Shown: positions 25,712 through 34,632, numbered from the stretch's first letter. The stretch: 64,000 nucleotides of DNA from Candidatus Babeliales bacterium (GCA_031292305.1 JARLHJ010000047.1:62001-126000); one strand, 5' to 3'. Numbers and translations are program-made. Notes: a model not told the origin generated them from the sequence alone.

Positions 25712-26201
25712 TGAGTATTTCTACAAATTCTTTTGGAAGTTTAATTTTTTTATCTACTGCTAAATTTGCTTGTTCATCCGCTTCTTTATTTTTTTCACGC
25801 AGAACATGTTCAATTTTATATTTAATATTTTTTAAAAATTTTAACCCTAATCCATGTAACTTTTGCAATTCAGGATTTTTAATTTTATAATGCCCTAAAA
25901 TTTGTTTTACCAAAAGTTCAGAGTCAGATTTTATATGCAGTACATCATCTGACTTTAAAAATTGTTTTACAAAAAAAAGACCTAAAAGCAATGCTAAATA
26001 CTCAGCTTGATTATTTGTTTTATGGCCTAAATAAGCACCAGTTGCCATAATTAATTGAGTATTTTTTTTAATACATATCCCAGCACCAGCAGGCCCGGGG
26101 TTATTACGCGAAGCACCATCTAATGAAAGTTGGAACGTATCAATAGGTTGCAACTTAGGTTTGCTATTAGCTTCAAAAATATTTAATTGAGTAGAAGTCA
26201 C
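25689..26201 (-). CDS. Ribonuclease HI family protein
   Basis: RNase HI cleaves RNA in RNA-DNA hybrids. The DEDD residues can be seen: Asp in LSLDGASRNNPGPAGAG (about residue 27), Glu in NNQAEYLALLLGL (about 65), Asp in HIKSDSELLVKQI (about 93) and Asp in REKNKEADEQANLAVD (about 142). The N-terminal about 20 residues are an extension. It overlaps the zinc-ribbon gene upstream by 4 bases and the spoIID-like gene downstream by 23, so all three are co-transcribed. It is closer to the small RnhA-like (YpdQ/SCO type) family than to E. coli RnhA. Confidence 0.88.
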   Translation of the reverse strand: MTSTQLNIFEANSKPKLQPIDTFQLSLDGASRNNPGPAGAGICIKKNTQLIMATGAYLGHKTNNQAEYLALLLGLFFVKQFLKSDDVLHIKSDSELLVKQILGHYKIKNPELQKLHGLGLKFLKNIKYKIEHVLREKNKEADEQANLAVDKKIKLPKEFVEILNEHNIII

Positions 26202-26914
26202 TTGAGATCTTTCTCACTTTTAATATATAAAAGTCTAAAACAACCTTTGCATTGTATTAATTGTTTTTTATTAAGATTAATAATATCTTGGTTAGTTACA
26301 TTAAAGAAGCAAGCCTGGCAGCTATTATTTACAACTTCCACAACAGGGTTAGTAACTCGAGAATGCATTATATTATATTTTTCTAACCATTCAACAGGTA
26401 GATCTATTTCTTTTTGTGGACGTTCTTTATAAAGATCTTCAATCTTTTTATAAGTAGAATCTAACTTGTCACGTATTTCTTTAATTTTTGTTGCAGCTTC
26501 TTTAATCTGCTCTTCTATGACTTTACTTTTTGAATCGTATTCTACAGTTGCAGTTTCTAACTTGTTCCAGCTATTTACTAATTCTGGCTCTAAATTATGT
26601 TGTGCTTGTTGAATTCGCTCAAATTCTTTTTTTATTAGCGTGTATTCTTTTTGATTTGAAATTGCATCTAACTTATGCTTTGTTTCTTTTTCTTTTACGT
26701 CTAATTCTTTCATTGTAAGTTCTTTATCATGAACTTCTTTTTTTGCATCGATAAGTAAGTTTTTTTGAGCTTGAAGATTAGTATCAAATGAAAGGGCTTC
26801 AGTTTCTAATAATGATAAACTGCTTTTTAATGTATCAATCTCTTTATTAGCGTGTAAGATTTCCTGGTCAAAAGTTACCAGGTCTATAAATAATTTGAAA
26901 GGGTCTCTCTCCAT
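26198..26914 (-). CDS. Zinc-ribbon coiled-coil protein (C4-type, CdsZ-like)
   Basis: Residues 1-170 form a long coiled coil, and the C-terminus (about 195-235) is a zinc ribbon with CxxC pairs (CQACFFNVT and CKGCFRLLYI). This architecture is the zf-RING_7 family found next to RNase H-like genes in many bacteria; the chlamydial member is CdsZ. Its role is not settled: proposals include a link to type III secretion in Chlamydia and a role in wall metabolism. ATG 26914 follows GAGGGGAAG. Confidence 0.8.
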   Translation of the reverse strand: MERDPFKLFIDLVTFDQEILHANKEIDTLKSSLSLLETEALSFDTNLQAQKNLLIDAKKEVHDKELTMKELDVKEKETKHKLDAISNQKEYTLIKKEFERIQQAQHNLEPELVNSWNKLETATVEYDSKSKVIEEQIKEAATKIKEIRDKLDSTYKKIEDLYKERPQKEIDLPVEWLEKYNIMHSRVTNPVVEVVNNSCQACFFNVTNQDIINLNKKQLIQCKGCFRLLYIKSEKDLK

Positions 26915-27003
26915 AGCTTCCCCTCGTTTTTTTTGTATTTTACTTCATTTATGGGGTTTGCCAGTAGAAGTTTGTCGAGCCAGAAGCCCGGATAAACTTA
27001 AAC

Positions 27004-27080
27004 TGGTGGGCCCACCAGGATTTGAACCTGGGACCTTTCGGTTATGAGCCGACTGCTCTAACCAACTGAGCTATGGGCCC
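27004..27080 (-). tRNA. tRNA with CAT anticodon (Met elongator or Ile2)
   Basis: The reverse strand reads GGGCCCA at the 5' end and TGGGCCC-ACCA at the 3' end, giving a perfect 7-bp acceptor stem with encoded CCA. The D-arm has AGCTCAGTTGGTTAGAGC, the anticodon stem CGGCT/AACCG flanks CAT, and the T-arm has GGTTCAAATCC. The body resembles bacterial tRNA-Ile2, whose CAT is modified to lysidine by TilS (tilS is at 47876), but elongator tRNA-Met cannot be excluded by eye. It is not an initiator tRNA, because the first base pair is intact. Confidence 0.93.
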
Positions 27081-27102
27081 CCACACAATGAATATTTAAG
27101 AT

Positions 27103-27131
27103 ATATTAAACTAATTTTAACTATTTGCCAA
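27103..27131 (-). promoter_or_regulatory. Promoter of the CAT tRNA
   Basis: On the minus strand, TTGGCA (27131-27126) and TAATAT (27108-27103) are spaced 17 bases apart. The mature tRNA begins at 27080, about 15 bases after the expected start site. Confidence 0.6.
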
Positions 27132-27187
27132 GCAACTTTTTTACATGTTCTGTCTGGCAACAAAAGCTTAATATTTAATCTAAGTGT

Positions 27188-27216
27188 TTGCAGTTAGGCA
27201 AAATTTGGGGTAAAAT
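27188..27216 (+). promoter_or_regulatory. Promoter for the 27265 gene
   Basis: TTGCAG (27188-27193), a 17-base spacer and TAAAAT (27211-27216) lie 49 bases before ATG 27265. The divergent tRNA promoter is about 57 bases away. Confidence 0.5.
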
Positions 27217-27264
27217 GGTTATAGTACAATGTTTATATGTTTAATGTTTAAATTTCGGGATAAG

Positions 27265-27960
27265 ATGAAAAAAAATCTAATAATAATCATGCTGCTTTTT
27301 TGTGTTTCAAACCTAAGATCTTCAGAAGAAATTTCTCTCGGATTAAATATTGATGATCCAGAAGCGATGAATTCTTTTCAATTATTTAAATATGGTGAAT
27401 TACAAATACCTACATATTTTATAGACGAGGGTGATAAAATAGAGGTAAGTAGTCCTTTAGGGCAAAAACAACTTTATAATTTGTTAAATTCTTCATATAA
27501 ACAGTTGAGTCAACTTCCTTCAGTTTATAGAGAAGAGCTAGATATAATAGAAAAAAAAATTAAAGAAATTGGGACATCCGCTTTAGCAACAGGAAAACAA
27601 AAACTTAGGAAGTCTATTGCGCAAACATCAAATGTCAATTCTAATAGTTTGAATGTAGATGATTTTGCACAAGTAAGCGCATATCAATTATTTAATGAAG
27701 AAACTGGACAAATAATAATTCCTAGAAAATTGTCATCGAAAAATATTAAAGACGTGAGTATCGATAATAAAGATGGGCAGCATTTACTTTATGATTTATT
27801 GATTCAAAAATATAAGTCATTAGAAAATAGTCCGAATAACGAAGACAAATTACAAATAATTCGTAATTATATACAACTTATTTTTAACAATGCAAATAAC
27901 TGTGGTAATTTTGCTTTATTAAGAAATATCGAAGAAGCTTTTCCTGAAATCACAGGATAA
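27265..27960 (+). CDS. Exported protein with a duplicated domain, unknown function
   Basis: I do not recognise the family. ATG 27265, with a CGGGATAAG site, gives a signal peptide (MKKNLIIIMLLFCVSNLRSS); an ATG at 27229 is less likely. The mature protein has two copies of one unit: SFQLFKYGELQIPTYF...GQKQLYNLLNSSYKQL at about residues 40-105, and AYQLFNEETGQIIIPRKL...GQHLLYDLLIQKYKSL at about 140-205. Each ends in a helical stretch. It stands alone between its own promoter and a strong terminator. Confidence 0.68.
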   Translation: MKKNLIIIMLLFCVSNLRSSEEISLGLNIDDPEAMNSFQLFKYGELQIPTYFIDEGDKIEVSSPLGQKQLYNLLNSSYKQLSQLPSVYREELDIIEKKIKEIGTSALATGKQKLRKSIAQTSNVNSNSLNVDDFAQVSAYQLFNEETGQIIIPRKLSSKNIKDVSIDNKDGQHLLYDLLIQKYKSLENSPNNEDKLQIIRNYIQLIFNNANNCGNFALLRNIEEAFPEITG

Positions 27961-27977
27961 TTTAAGACTTTATATTT

Positions 27978-28009
27978 AAGAGGAACCTAAACAGGTTCCT
28001 CTTTTTTTT
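27978..28009 (+). terminator. Intrinsic terminator
   Basis: AAGAGGAACCT and AGGTTCCTCTT form an 11-bp perfect stem with a 4-base loop, followed by a T run to 28009. It ends the unit of the duplicated-domain exported protein, just before the convergent gap gene. Confidence 0.9.
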
Positions 28010-28014
28010 GCTTT

Positions 28015-29022
28015 TTACCAAGAATTAGATTTAATAAAATCTCTTAATCTACAACTATATCCCCATTCATTATCATACCAACCAGAAACTTTTCCCATAT
28101 TTCCAATAGTTTCAGTCAATAAGCTGTCTAAAATAACAGAATGTGAGTTGCCTTTAAAGTCAGATGAAACTAATGGTTCTAGAGTTATATCTAAAATACC
28201 ATTCAAATTATTATCTTTTGCATTTATAAAAGCAGCATGTATATCATTTATAGAAATGGCTTTTTTGGCTACAAAAGTTAAATCAATAAAAGAAACATCC
28301 GCAACTGGTACCCGTAATGAATTTGCTTTTATAACGGTGTTCAGTTCAGGGAATATTTTGCCAACAACTTTAGCAGCACCGGTAGTTGAAGGTATTATGT
28401 TAAGTGCAGCAGCGCGTGCTAATCTTAAATCTTTTTTGTCATTATCTAATAAATTTTGAGTAGCAGTATAAGCATGTGCGGTTGTAATAAAAGCTGAAGT
28501 GATAGAAAATGCATCATTAATTACTTTTATTAAGGGGGCTACAGCATTAGTTGTACAACTACCTAGAGAAATTATTTTATGTTTTTTGGAGTCAAACATT
28601 TCATCATTAACACCTGGAATAATTGTAATGTCTTCATCTTTAGCAGGAGCTGATATTAATACATATTTGGCACCAGCGTTTATATGTATTTTTGCTTTAT
28701 CAGCATCTGTAAATTTACCAGTGCACTCTACTACTAAATCTACATCTAAACCTTTCCAATCAATTTTTGACGGATCAGTTTCTGCTATAACTTTTATAGA
28801 ATAATTACCTACTTTAATTTGGCCTTGCGTAGAAGATAATTTATTTTGATATGTGCCCATTAAAGTGTCATATTTAAAAAGATGTAAAGCATGTTCAGAG
28901 TTATCAGGGCCAACATTAATTACTTTAACTTCTATATTTTCTTGTGCTATTTCATCTGCAAGAATTGTGCGTAAAAATGTTCTGCCTATTCTGCCGAATC
29001 CATTTATTGCAATTTTAATCAT
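28015..29022 (-). CDS. gap: Glyceraldehyde-3-phosphate dehydrogenase
   Basis: This enzyme makes 1,3-bisphosphoglycerate from GAP with NAD and phosphate. It starts MIKIAINGFGRIGRTFLR, the Rossmann NAD site. An upstream ATG at 29043 would add seven residues and overlap nfo more. The catalytic Cys lies in SLGSCTTNAVAPL (about residue 148), with Gly rather than the common Ala before SCTTN. The catalytic His is in THAYTATQNLLD, and the C-terminal WYDNEWGYSCRL is standard. It is the only glycolytic gene visible here. Confidence 0.95.
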   Translation of the reverse strand: MIKIAINGFGRIGRTFLRTILADEIAQENIEVKVINVGPDNSEHALHLFKYDTLMGTYQNKLSSTQGQIKVGNYSIKVIAETDPSKIDWKGLDVDLVVECTGKFTDADKAKIHINAGAKYVLISAPAKDEDITIIPGVNDEMFDSKKHKIISLGSCTTNAVAPLIKVINDAFSITSAFITTAHAYTATQNLLDNDKKDLRLARAAALNIIPSTTGAAKVVGKIFPELNTVIKANSLRVPVADVSFIDLTFVAKKAISINDIHAAFINAKDNNLNGILDITLEPLVSSDFKGNSHSVILDSLLTETIGNMGKVSGWYDNEWGYSCRLRDFIKSNSW

Positions 29023-29023
29023 G

Positions 29024-29845
29024 TTACCACTTTCTAATATCATCTAAAATTATTTTTTCTTCTTCTTCAGATAATAATGGTAATTCAAGTAATTTTGGAA
29101 GAGTAATTAATTGTGGGTGTTCTAAGAAGTTTTTTAAAGCTACTTTTCCAATATTTCCTTGTCCAGGAAGATCATGCTTATCTATACATCTACCCAATTT
29201 TTCTGAGGTATCATTTACATGTATTAAGCTAATTCTATTAAGGCCTATATTTTCTTCTACTAATTTTAAAAATTTTTCTTGCCCCGATATATTAGAAACA
29301 TCATATCCAAATGAATAAGCGTGTGCGGTATCCAAACAAAATGAAACACGTTCTGGGTATTCCATTAAAGATAATATTTCAGAAAAATCGGTTATATCAC
29401 TACCTACGGACATTTTGCCATGGGCTGTATTTTCAAAAACTATATTAATATCAGATTCTTTTTTTAAAATCTTATTTATTGATTCAGCTAAAAAACGTAT
29501 ACCTTGAGATTTTGATGTGCAACTTTTTGCAGAACCTGGGTGTAAAATTATATCAGTAAATTCAAGCTCTTTTGCCATTTTAACTTCACGTTCCAGAATT
29601 TTGTATCCATAATTTTGGTAAGTGCATAAATTTATCCAATAAGAACCATGTAGATACACTTTGTTAAAACGTTCTCTGCGCAAAGTTAAAAATTCACGTA
29701 TATCATTTTTTTCAAGTTCAATATGTTTACCATCAGTAAATGTTAAAAATGTTTGAAAGAAAGGGATATCTAAGCGTATTGCTTTTTTTATTACGTCAGT
29801 AAGAGTGCTAGTAAGTCTTATATGTAAACCAATATTATTGTTCAT
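29024..29845 (-). CDS. nfo: Endonuclease IV
   Basis: Endonuclease IV cuts abasic sites in base-excision repair. The 273-residue TIM barrel keeps zinc ligands in recognisable motifs: YLHGSYWINLC, DIILHPGSA, VFENTAHG, VSFCLDTAHAYSFGYD, LIHVNDTSEKLGRCIDKHDLPGQGNIG. It starts at ATG 29845 after GGGACGAG and ends immediately before gap, so the two are probably one unit. Together with uvsE, sbcC and the 3-methyladenine glycosylase, it gives this window a fair repair set. Confidence 0.93.
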   Translation of the reverse strand: MNNNIGLHIRLTSTLTDVIKKAIRLDIPFFQTFLTFTDGKHIELEKNDIREFLTLRRERFNKVYLHGSYWINLCTYQNYGYKILEREVKMAKELEFTDIILHPGSAKSCTSKSQGIRFLAESINKILKKESDINIVFENTAHGKMSVGSDITDFSEILSLMEYPERVSFCLDTAHAYSFGYDVSNISGQEKFLKLVEENIGLNRISLIHVNDTSEKLGRCIDKHDLPGQGNIGKVALKNFLEHPQLITLPKLLELPLLSEEEEKIILDDIRKW

Positions 29846-29930
29846 AACTCGTCCCGGAGTTAAAATTAAATGTTTAGTTGATTGTATATTATGAGAAATT
29901 AAAATACAATTTTTTTAAAAAATAATAGTA

Positions 29931-29939
29931 TGTTATAAT
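29931..29939 (+). promoter_or_regulatory. Extended -10 promoter for sbcC
   Basis: TGTTATAAT (TGnTATAAT) lies 40 bases before the sbcC start, with only a T-rich stretch where a -35 box would be. Extended -10 promoters can work without a good -35. Confidence 0.4.
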
Positions 29940-29979
29940 AATTTAAATTTATTAATACAATTAAAAGTAAGTTGAAACA

Positions 29980-32628
29980 TTGATTCCCCTTAATTTACAA
30001 ATCAAAAATTTCTTAAGCTACGGTTCAGAATTACAAACAATAAATTTTGAGCCTTATAACCTAATATGCTTGTCCGGTAAAAATGGACATGGTAAGTCTG
30101 CTTTATTAGATGCAATGGCGTGGGCAGTTTGGGGCGAAGCACGTAAAACTACAGGCACTTCAAAGCCTGATCAAGGTTTATTACGCCTTGGTCAAAGACA
30201 AATGATTGTAATTTTTGATTTTGAATTTAATAAAAATAAATATCGTATACGGCGTGAATTTTCTTTTTCATATGGCAAACCAAATGCACATCTTGACTTT
30301 GGGCTTTATGAAGGGGATGAAAAAATAATTTCACTTACAGACAAAACAATAAAAGCAACGCAAGATAAAATAGAAAGCATGCTAGGATTGAATTTTGAAT
30401 CTTTTTGTAATTCAGCTTTTCTACGTCAAGGAAGTTCAAATGAATTTTCTAAAAAATCACCTAAAGACAGAAAAGAAATTTTAGCAAATATTTTAGGGTT
30501 AGGTAAATTTGAAACTTTGCGTAAAATTGCAATGGAAAAGATAAAAAGCCTAACAAATCAACGTGATGGTAATTTAAAATTAAATGAGATGATTGAAAAA
30601 GAATTAACTTATTTTGACGAAGTTAATTCTAAGCTCATAGAAACTAAAAATCAGATAGAAAAGATAACAAAAGAAGAAGAAGAGTATTTAATATCAAAAA
30701 GCCTGCAAGAGCAAGAAAAAAAGAAATTATCCGTTTTATTAAATGAACAGCAAATGTTAATTTTGCAATTGCAAAAGCTGCAAGAAGAACATAGTCTAAA
30801 AACAAAAGATCTTATTGGCACATATAATCTTTGGCATGAAACACACAAAAAAAGAATTAACTTTCCTGATAAAGAAAAACTTGAGTTAGAAAAGCAAGCA
30901 TGCTTAAAAATAATTGAAACATCCCAGCAATTGCAGCATCAGCAATTGGAACTTAAAGAAATATTTTTAAAGACTAAAGAAGAAGAACAAAATTTACTAA
31001 AAATATTAAATGATAAGCAAGCTATAGAGATTCAAAATAAGAAGCTTGAATTAGAAAGATCATTAATAAATAAAATTAATACTCAAGAAAAACTTAAAGA
31101 GCTAAATAATAGTTTGCAACAATTAACACAAGACAATAACAAAATAAATTTAGCGACTGTAGATGAACAGTTAATTTTAAAAGCTGAAAAGCAGTTTGAT
31201 AAACGAAGAAATTATTACCAAAAATTCATAGCGCAAGGGAATCAAATAAAATCTGAATTAAATGCTCTAGAGCAAAAATGCAAATTATCATCTGATGATC
31301 AAAACCCAAGCTGCCCATTGTGTGAACAGAATTTATCAGCTTCTCGTAAAAAGTTTTTAAAGCAGCAATTTGCCAACCAAGAAATATTTTTAAATCACAG
31401 ATTAAAGCGCATTACAGGTTTAATTAGCAAGCTAAAAGACATTTTAATGTCTCAGCATAATGAAATTAAATCCTATAAAGATTCGTTAGAACTTAATAAA
31501 ACTAAAGCACAAATTGAAAAACAAATATTAGAACTTAAAACTCAAAGCAAAGATCAGCTTAAAATATTAAATGATCTAGAAATACGCATAACAGAAGAAC
31601 AAAAACTAATTGAGCATTTAAAAATTGAAGGCGCCAAACTAATAGCGCAAGATGAGAAATATAAAGTAATACAAGCTAATTTAAATGAAATAAATCTAAA
31701 AATAGCAGAAATTAAATATAATTCAGAAGAGCATAAGAAAGTAATATCTCAATTAGCTAGTATAGATATGCAGTTAGCTGCATATAATAATGTTGATTTG
31801 ACTACACTGCGTGAACAATATAAAAGAGAATTTTTGAGCATAATTGCTAATCTTAGATTATTAAAAAATGATATTAAAATATTAAAGCAAAATATAACTA
31901 ATTTTGGTGATTTAAAGTTATTAGAACAAAATCTTAATATTAAAGAACGTGATATTACTGATGCATTAAAAGCACTTTTAAAATTTAAAGAAACTATATT
32001 GCATCAACGTGGCAGCTTAGAAAATCAGATATCTAAATTAGAACAACTTTCGCAAGAATGTAAAAAGTATAAAGAAGAAGCTAGCAGTTTGCAAAATACA
32101 ATGGATGATTATAAAACAATATCTATAGCACTTTCTAAGGATGGCATTCAAGCGTTGCTAATAGAAGAATCAATCCCGGAAATTGAACACGCAGCAAATG
32201 AAATTCTAGCCAAATTAACAGATAATCAGGCACAAATTATTATAGAATCTGTTCGTGACCTTAAAAAGGGTGGCATAAAAGAAACTTTAGATATAAAAAT
32301 TTCTGATGATATTGGTATTAGGCCATATGAAATGTTTTCAGGCGGAGAAGCTTTTAGAATAGATTTTGCATTGCGTATAGCAATTTCTAAATTATTAGCA
32401 CACAGATCAGGAACATCATTGCAAACACTTATAATAGATGAAGGCTTTGGTTCACAAGATGAAGAGGGCCTTGCGCATATTATGGATTCTATTTATAAGA
32501 TACAAGATGATTTTGCAAAGATTATTATTGTTTCACATTTGCAGACTATGAAAGAACAGTTTCCTGTGCATTTTGTAGTGGAAAAGGGACCTGCTGGTAG
32601 CCGAGTTGAAGTTGTAGAACAGGGCTAA
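29980..32628 (+). CDS. sbcC: Exonuclease SbcC / Rad50-like ATPase
   Basis: SbcC forms a nuclease complex with SbcD that opens DNA hairpins and protein-blocked ends. The 882-residue protein has Walker A GKNGHGKS at 33-40 and a Q-loop FLRQGSSNEF at about 148. Two long coiled coils follow, joined by a zinc hook CPLC at 445-448, then an ABC signature FSGGEAFRIDFALR at about 786 and Walker B LIIDEGFGSQDEEG at about 817. The start appears to be TTG 29980 with a weak ribosome site. No sbcD gene is adjacent, which is unusual, and the partner would have to lie elsewhere. Confidence 0.92.
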   Translation: MIPLNLQIKNFLSYGSELQTINFEPYNLICLSGKNGHGKSALLDAMAWAVWGEARKTTGTSKPDQGLLRLGQRQMIVIFDFEFNKNKYRIRREFSFSYGKPNAHLDFGLYEGDEKIISLTDKTIKATQDKIESMLGLNFESFCNSAFLRQGSSNEFSKKSPKDRKEILANILGLGKFETLRKIAMEKIKSLTNQRDGNLKLNEMIEKELTYFDEVNSKLIETKNQIEKITKEEEEYLISKSLQEQEKKKLSVLLNEQQMLILQLQKLQEEHSLKTKDLIGTYNLWHETHKKRINFPDKEKLELEKQACLKIIETSQQLQHQQLELKEIFLKTKEEEQNLLKILNDKQAIEIQNKKLELERSLINKINTQEKLKELNNSLQQLTQDNNKINLATVDEQLILKAEKQFDKRRNYYQKFIAQGNQIKSELNALEQKCKLSSDDQNPSCPLCEQNLSASRKKFLKQQFANQEIFLNHRLKRITGLISKLKDILMSQHNEIKSYKDSLELNKTKAQIEKQILELKTQSKDQLKILNDLEIRITEEQKLIEHLKIEGAKLIAQDEKYKVIQANLNEINLKIAEIKYNSEEHKKVISQLASIDMQLAAYNNVDLTTLREQYKREFLSIIANLRLLKNDIKILKQNITNFGDLKLLEQNLNIKERDITDALKALLKFKETILHQRGSLENQISKLEQLSQECKKYKEEASSLQNTMDDYKTISIALSKDGIQALLIEESIPEIEHAANEILAKLTDNQAQIIIESVRDLKKGGIKETLDIKISDDIGIRPYEMFSGGEAFRIDFALRIAISKLLAHRSGTSLQTLIIDEGFGSQDEEGLAHIMDSIYKIQDDFAKIIIVSHLQTMKEQFPVHFVVEKGPAGSRVEVVEQG

Positions 32629-32657
32629 ATAAGACTTTATTTGATTTGAGGCATATT

Positions 32658-33524
32658 ATGTCATTTGTAAAAAAATCTTTTCTCATGTTTACTTTTTTAC
32701 TTTTTAATTCTTTTTTAAATTGTGCCCAAGTAAAATATAAAACTGAACAAGATTTAAATGCTCAAGAAAGTGAGAGGGTATCCGAAGCTTTAAAAGAAAC
32801 ACAAAAAGAGTTATATTCGGAATTAATGTTATTTGTAGCAAGTCCTCGCGCTCAAAATGATAGTCTAGGTAAATCTTCTTCTTTTAGATATACACCTGAT
32901 TCTGCGCATTCCAAATTCTTACAACTGTGCAGAGAAAGTGACCATGAATTTTTTGATGTAACAATTTCATCGTGGGCGCAGGAAGTTGATCTGTATGATA
33001 TTAATGACAAATTATGTTATTGTAATATTTTTTGTGCGCATGATAATCAACCAATTAATATTAATTGGGATTATTTGTGGAAAGAACTTTTTGGAGAAAA
33101 ATCTTTAGAAGAAGTTAAATCAATTCACAGTAATACACTCTTTCAGGTCGATTCTGAAAACCTTGGAGGTCTTTTTTCATGTTTTAAAACTAACACAATA
33201 ACCTTAAAAAAAGCAATCAGTGAATACATTAAATGGGAAAACTTAACCCCTTCTGAAATGATTTTAACATATATTTTAGTTTTAAATTCCTATAATACTA
33301 AAATATTACGCGTTAAAAGCAAAACATTCAGTACCGAAATTAATAAAATAAAAAGATTATGTGTTCAAGAAAAACATTTTATCTTTAAGGCAATTTTAGA
33401 TTTTTATTTTAGAATCAAAACGTTTGAAAATAAAACATATAAATATAAAAAAAGTAACTTATGTATATGCAAATTATTAGATCCAAGAAATAATAATGCA
33501 AGCATGGATTTCAGACAATTTTAA
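32658..33524 (+). CDS. Exported protein, unknown function
   Basis: Not recognised. ATG 32658 has a TGAGG site six bases upstream and opens a signal peptide (MSFVKKSFLMFTFLLFNSFLNCAQ). The mature part (about 265 residues) has a Cys/aromatic-rich middle (LCYCNIFCAHDNQ, about residues 120-135) and a basic, Cys-containing C-terminus. It follows sbcC by 29 bases and may be read through from it. Confidence 0.6.
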   Translation: MSFVKKSFLMFTFLLFNSFLNCAQVKYKTEQDLNAQESERVSEALKETQKELYSELMLFVASPRAQNDSLGKSSSFRYTPDSAHSKFLQLCRESDHEFFDVTISSWAQEVDLYDINDKLCYCNIFCAHDNQPININWDYLWKELFGEKSLEEVKSIHSNTLFQVDSENLGGLFSCFKTNTITLKKAISEYIKWENLTPSEMILTYILVLNSYNTKILRVKSKTFSTEINKIKRLCVQEKHFIFKAILDFYFRIKTFENKTYKYKKSNLCICKLLDPRNNNASMDFRQF

Positions 33525-33592
33525 ACTTGTAAGTGAAAGAATTATATTCTTTTTTATTTTTTAGCAATATAAAAAAACCTAGGAGTAATTAA

Positions 33593-33949
33593 ATGGTTAA
33601 TAATTTTAAACTTGCCGAATATGTAAATATAGTAGTTATAGTTCCTGAAACACATGCAGATAGCATGAGAGAAGTTATGGGAAAAGCTGGTGCAGGCAAA
33701 ATGGGGAATTATTCATTTGCAAGCTTTTCAGTTAAAGGAACAGGACATTTTAAACCGGATGAAAAAGCTACCCCATTCATAGGGCAAGCAAATAAATTAG
33801 AAACGGTTGCAGAAGAAAGAATAGAAACTATTTGCCACAAAGATATTCTTGAAAAAGTCGTAGAAGAAATTAAAAAAGCCCATCCTTATGAAAATACGGT
33901 AATTGATATATTTCCTATCTATGAAATCGGATTTAAAATTAAGAAATAA
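33593..33949 (+). CDS. YqfO/NIF3-CutA-like PII-fold protein
   Basis: The 118 residues match the small stand-alone form of the NIF3 insert domain (YqfO/CutA-like fold). The signs are VNIVVIVPETHADSMREVMGKAGAGKMGNYSFASFSVKGTGHFKP at the N-terminal half, and the AHPYENTVIDIFPI ending with its conserved HPYE motif. The biochemical role of these proteins is unknown; the fold is related to PII signalling and metal-binding CutA proteins. RBS TAGGAG. Confidence 0.8.
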   Translation: MVNNFKLAEYVNIVVIVPETHADSMREVMGKAGAGKMGNYSFASFSVKGTGHFKPDEKATPFIGQANKLETVAEERIETICHKDILEKVVEEIKKAHPYENTVIDIFPIYEIGFKIKK

Positions 33950-34023
33950 TTAAACTTTATATCAATAATTATTTATTAATTGTGATAGCTCCAAGTGTAT
34001 AAACATAATGATTTATAGAATTA

Positions 34024-34521
34024 TTATTTTTGAGTTTTAGATTTTTCTTTATGGAGGTTAGATAATTTAATATAATCTGCATCATTTTTAGCTAAAAGAT
34101 ATTTTTCATAAAATATTTTAGCTGACTCAGCTTTAACTTCATCTAATTCAATTGGAAGAATTTCAGTTTTATCCTTATTCCATTTGGTTCCAGTTTTATG
34201 ATTTGCATATCTTCTTGATCTTGTAAAGCCCATCTGAAGATATTTACGCGCCATATCCATTCCCACAAAATCGTTATTTTTTTTATAATCTAAAAACAAT
34301 TCATATATTTTATCAGCTGATATTTGCGAAATTTCAGGAGTTTTAAATTTCCAATAAGGTAAAATTTCGGATCTATAAGGCTCTGCCATCAGTACGCCTT
34401 GTTCACCTTTTCCGATTACATATAATTCAGGATGTTTTCTAAAATCTATACCAAAATATTTATTAGAATATTCTTTTCTAATATTTTCAAATTCTGCATC
34501 TCTAGTTTTTTTATTTTTCAT
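34024..34521 (-). CDS. DUF4385-family protein
   Basis: The 165-residue sequence matches my memory of DUF4385: YVIGKGEQGVLMAEPYRSEILPYWKFKTPEI at about 50-80, and a second block DFVGMDMARKYLQMGFTRSRRYANHKTGTKW at about 98-128. The family occurs in scattered bacteria, protists and large DNA viruses and has no known function. The many conserved charged and aromatic residues suggest an enzyme or nucleic-acid binder. It has no signal peptide. RBS AAGGATT. The C-terminus is a Lys-rich helix. Confidence 0.72.
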   Translation of the reverse strand: MKNKKTRDAEFENIRKEYSNKYFGIDFRKHPELYVIGKGEQGVLMAEPYRSEILPYWKFKTPEISQISADKIYELFLDYKKNNDFVGMDMARKYLQMGFTRSRRYANHKTGTKWNKDKTEILPIELDEVKAESAKIFYEKYLLAKNDADYIKLSNLHKEKSKTQK

Positions 34522-34632
34522 TTAATCCTTATTAATATTATTGTAGAACTTAGTCATTTTTTAATGTTAATTAATAGATAGTTGTTATTTTGAGTTGGCT
34601 ATATATGGTAATAAAATTTAGGAACATTATTA

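Noticed and set aside
28148-28804. Plus-strand ORFs opposite gap
   Set aside because: They are antisense to a clear GAPDH gene; the codon pattern belongs to the minus strand.
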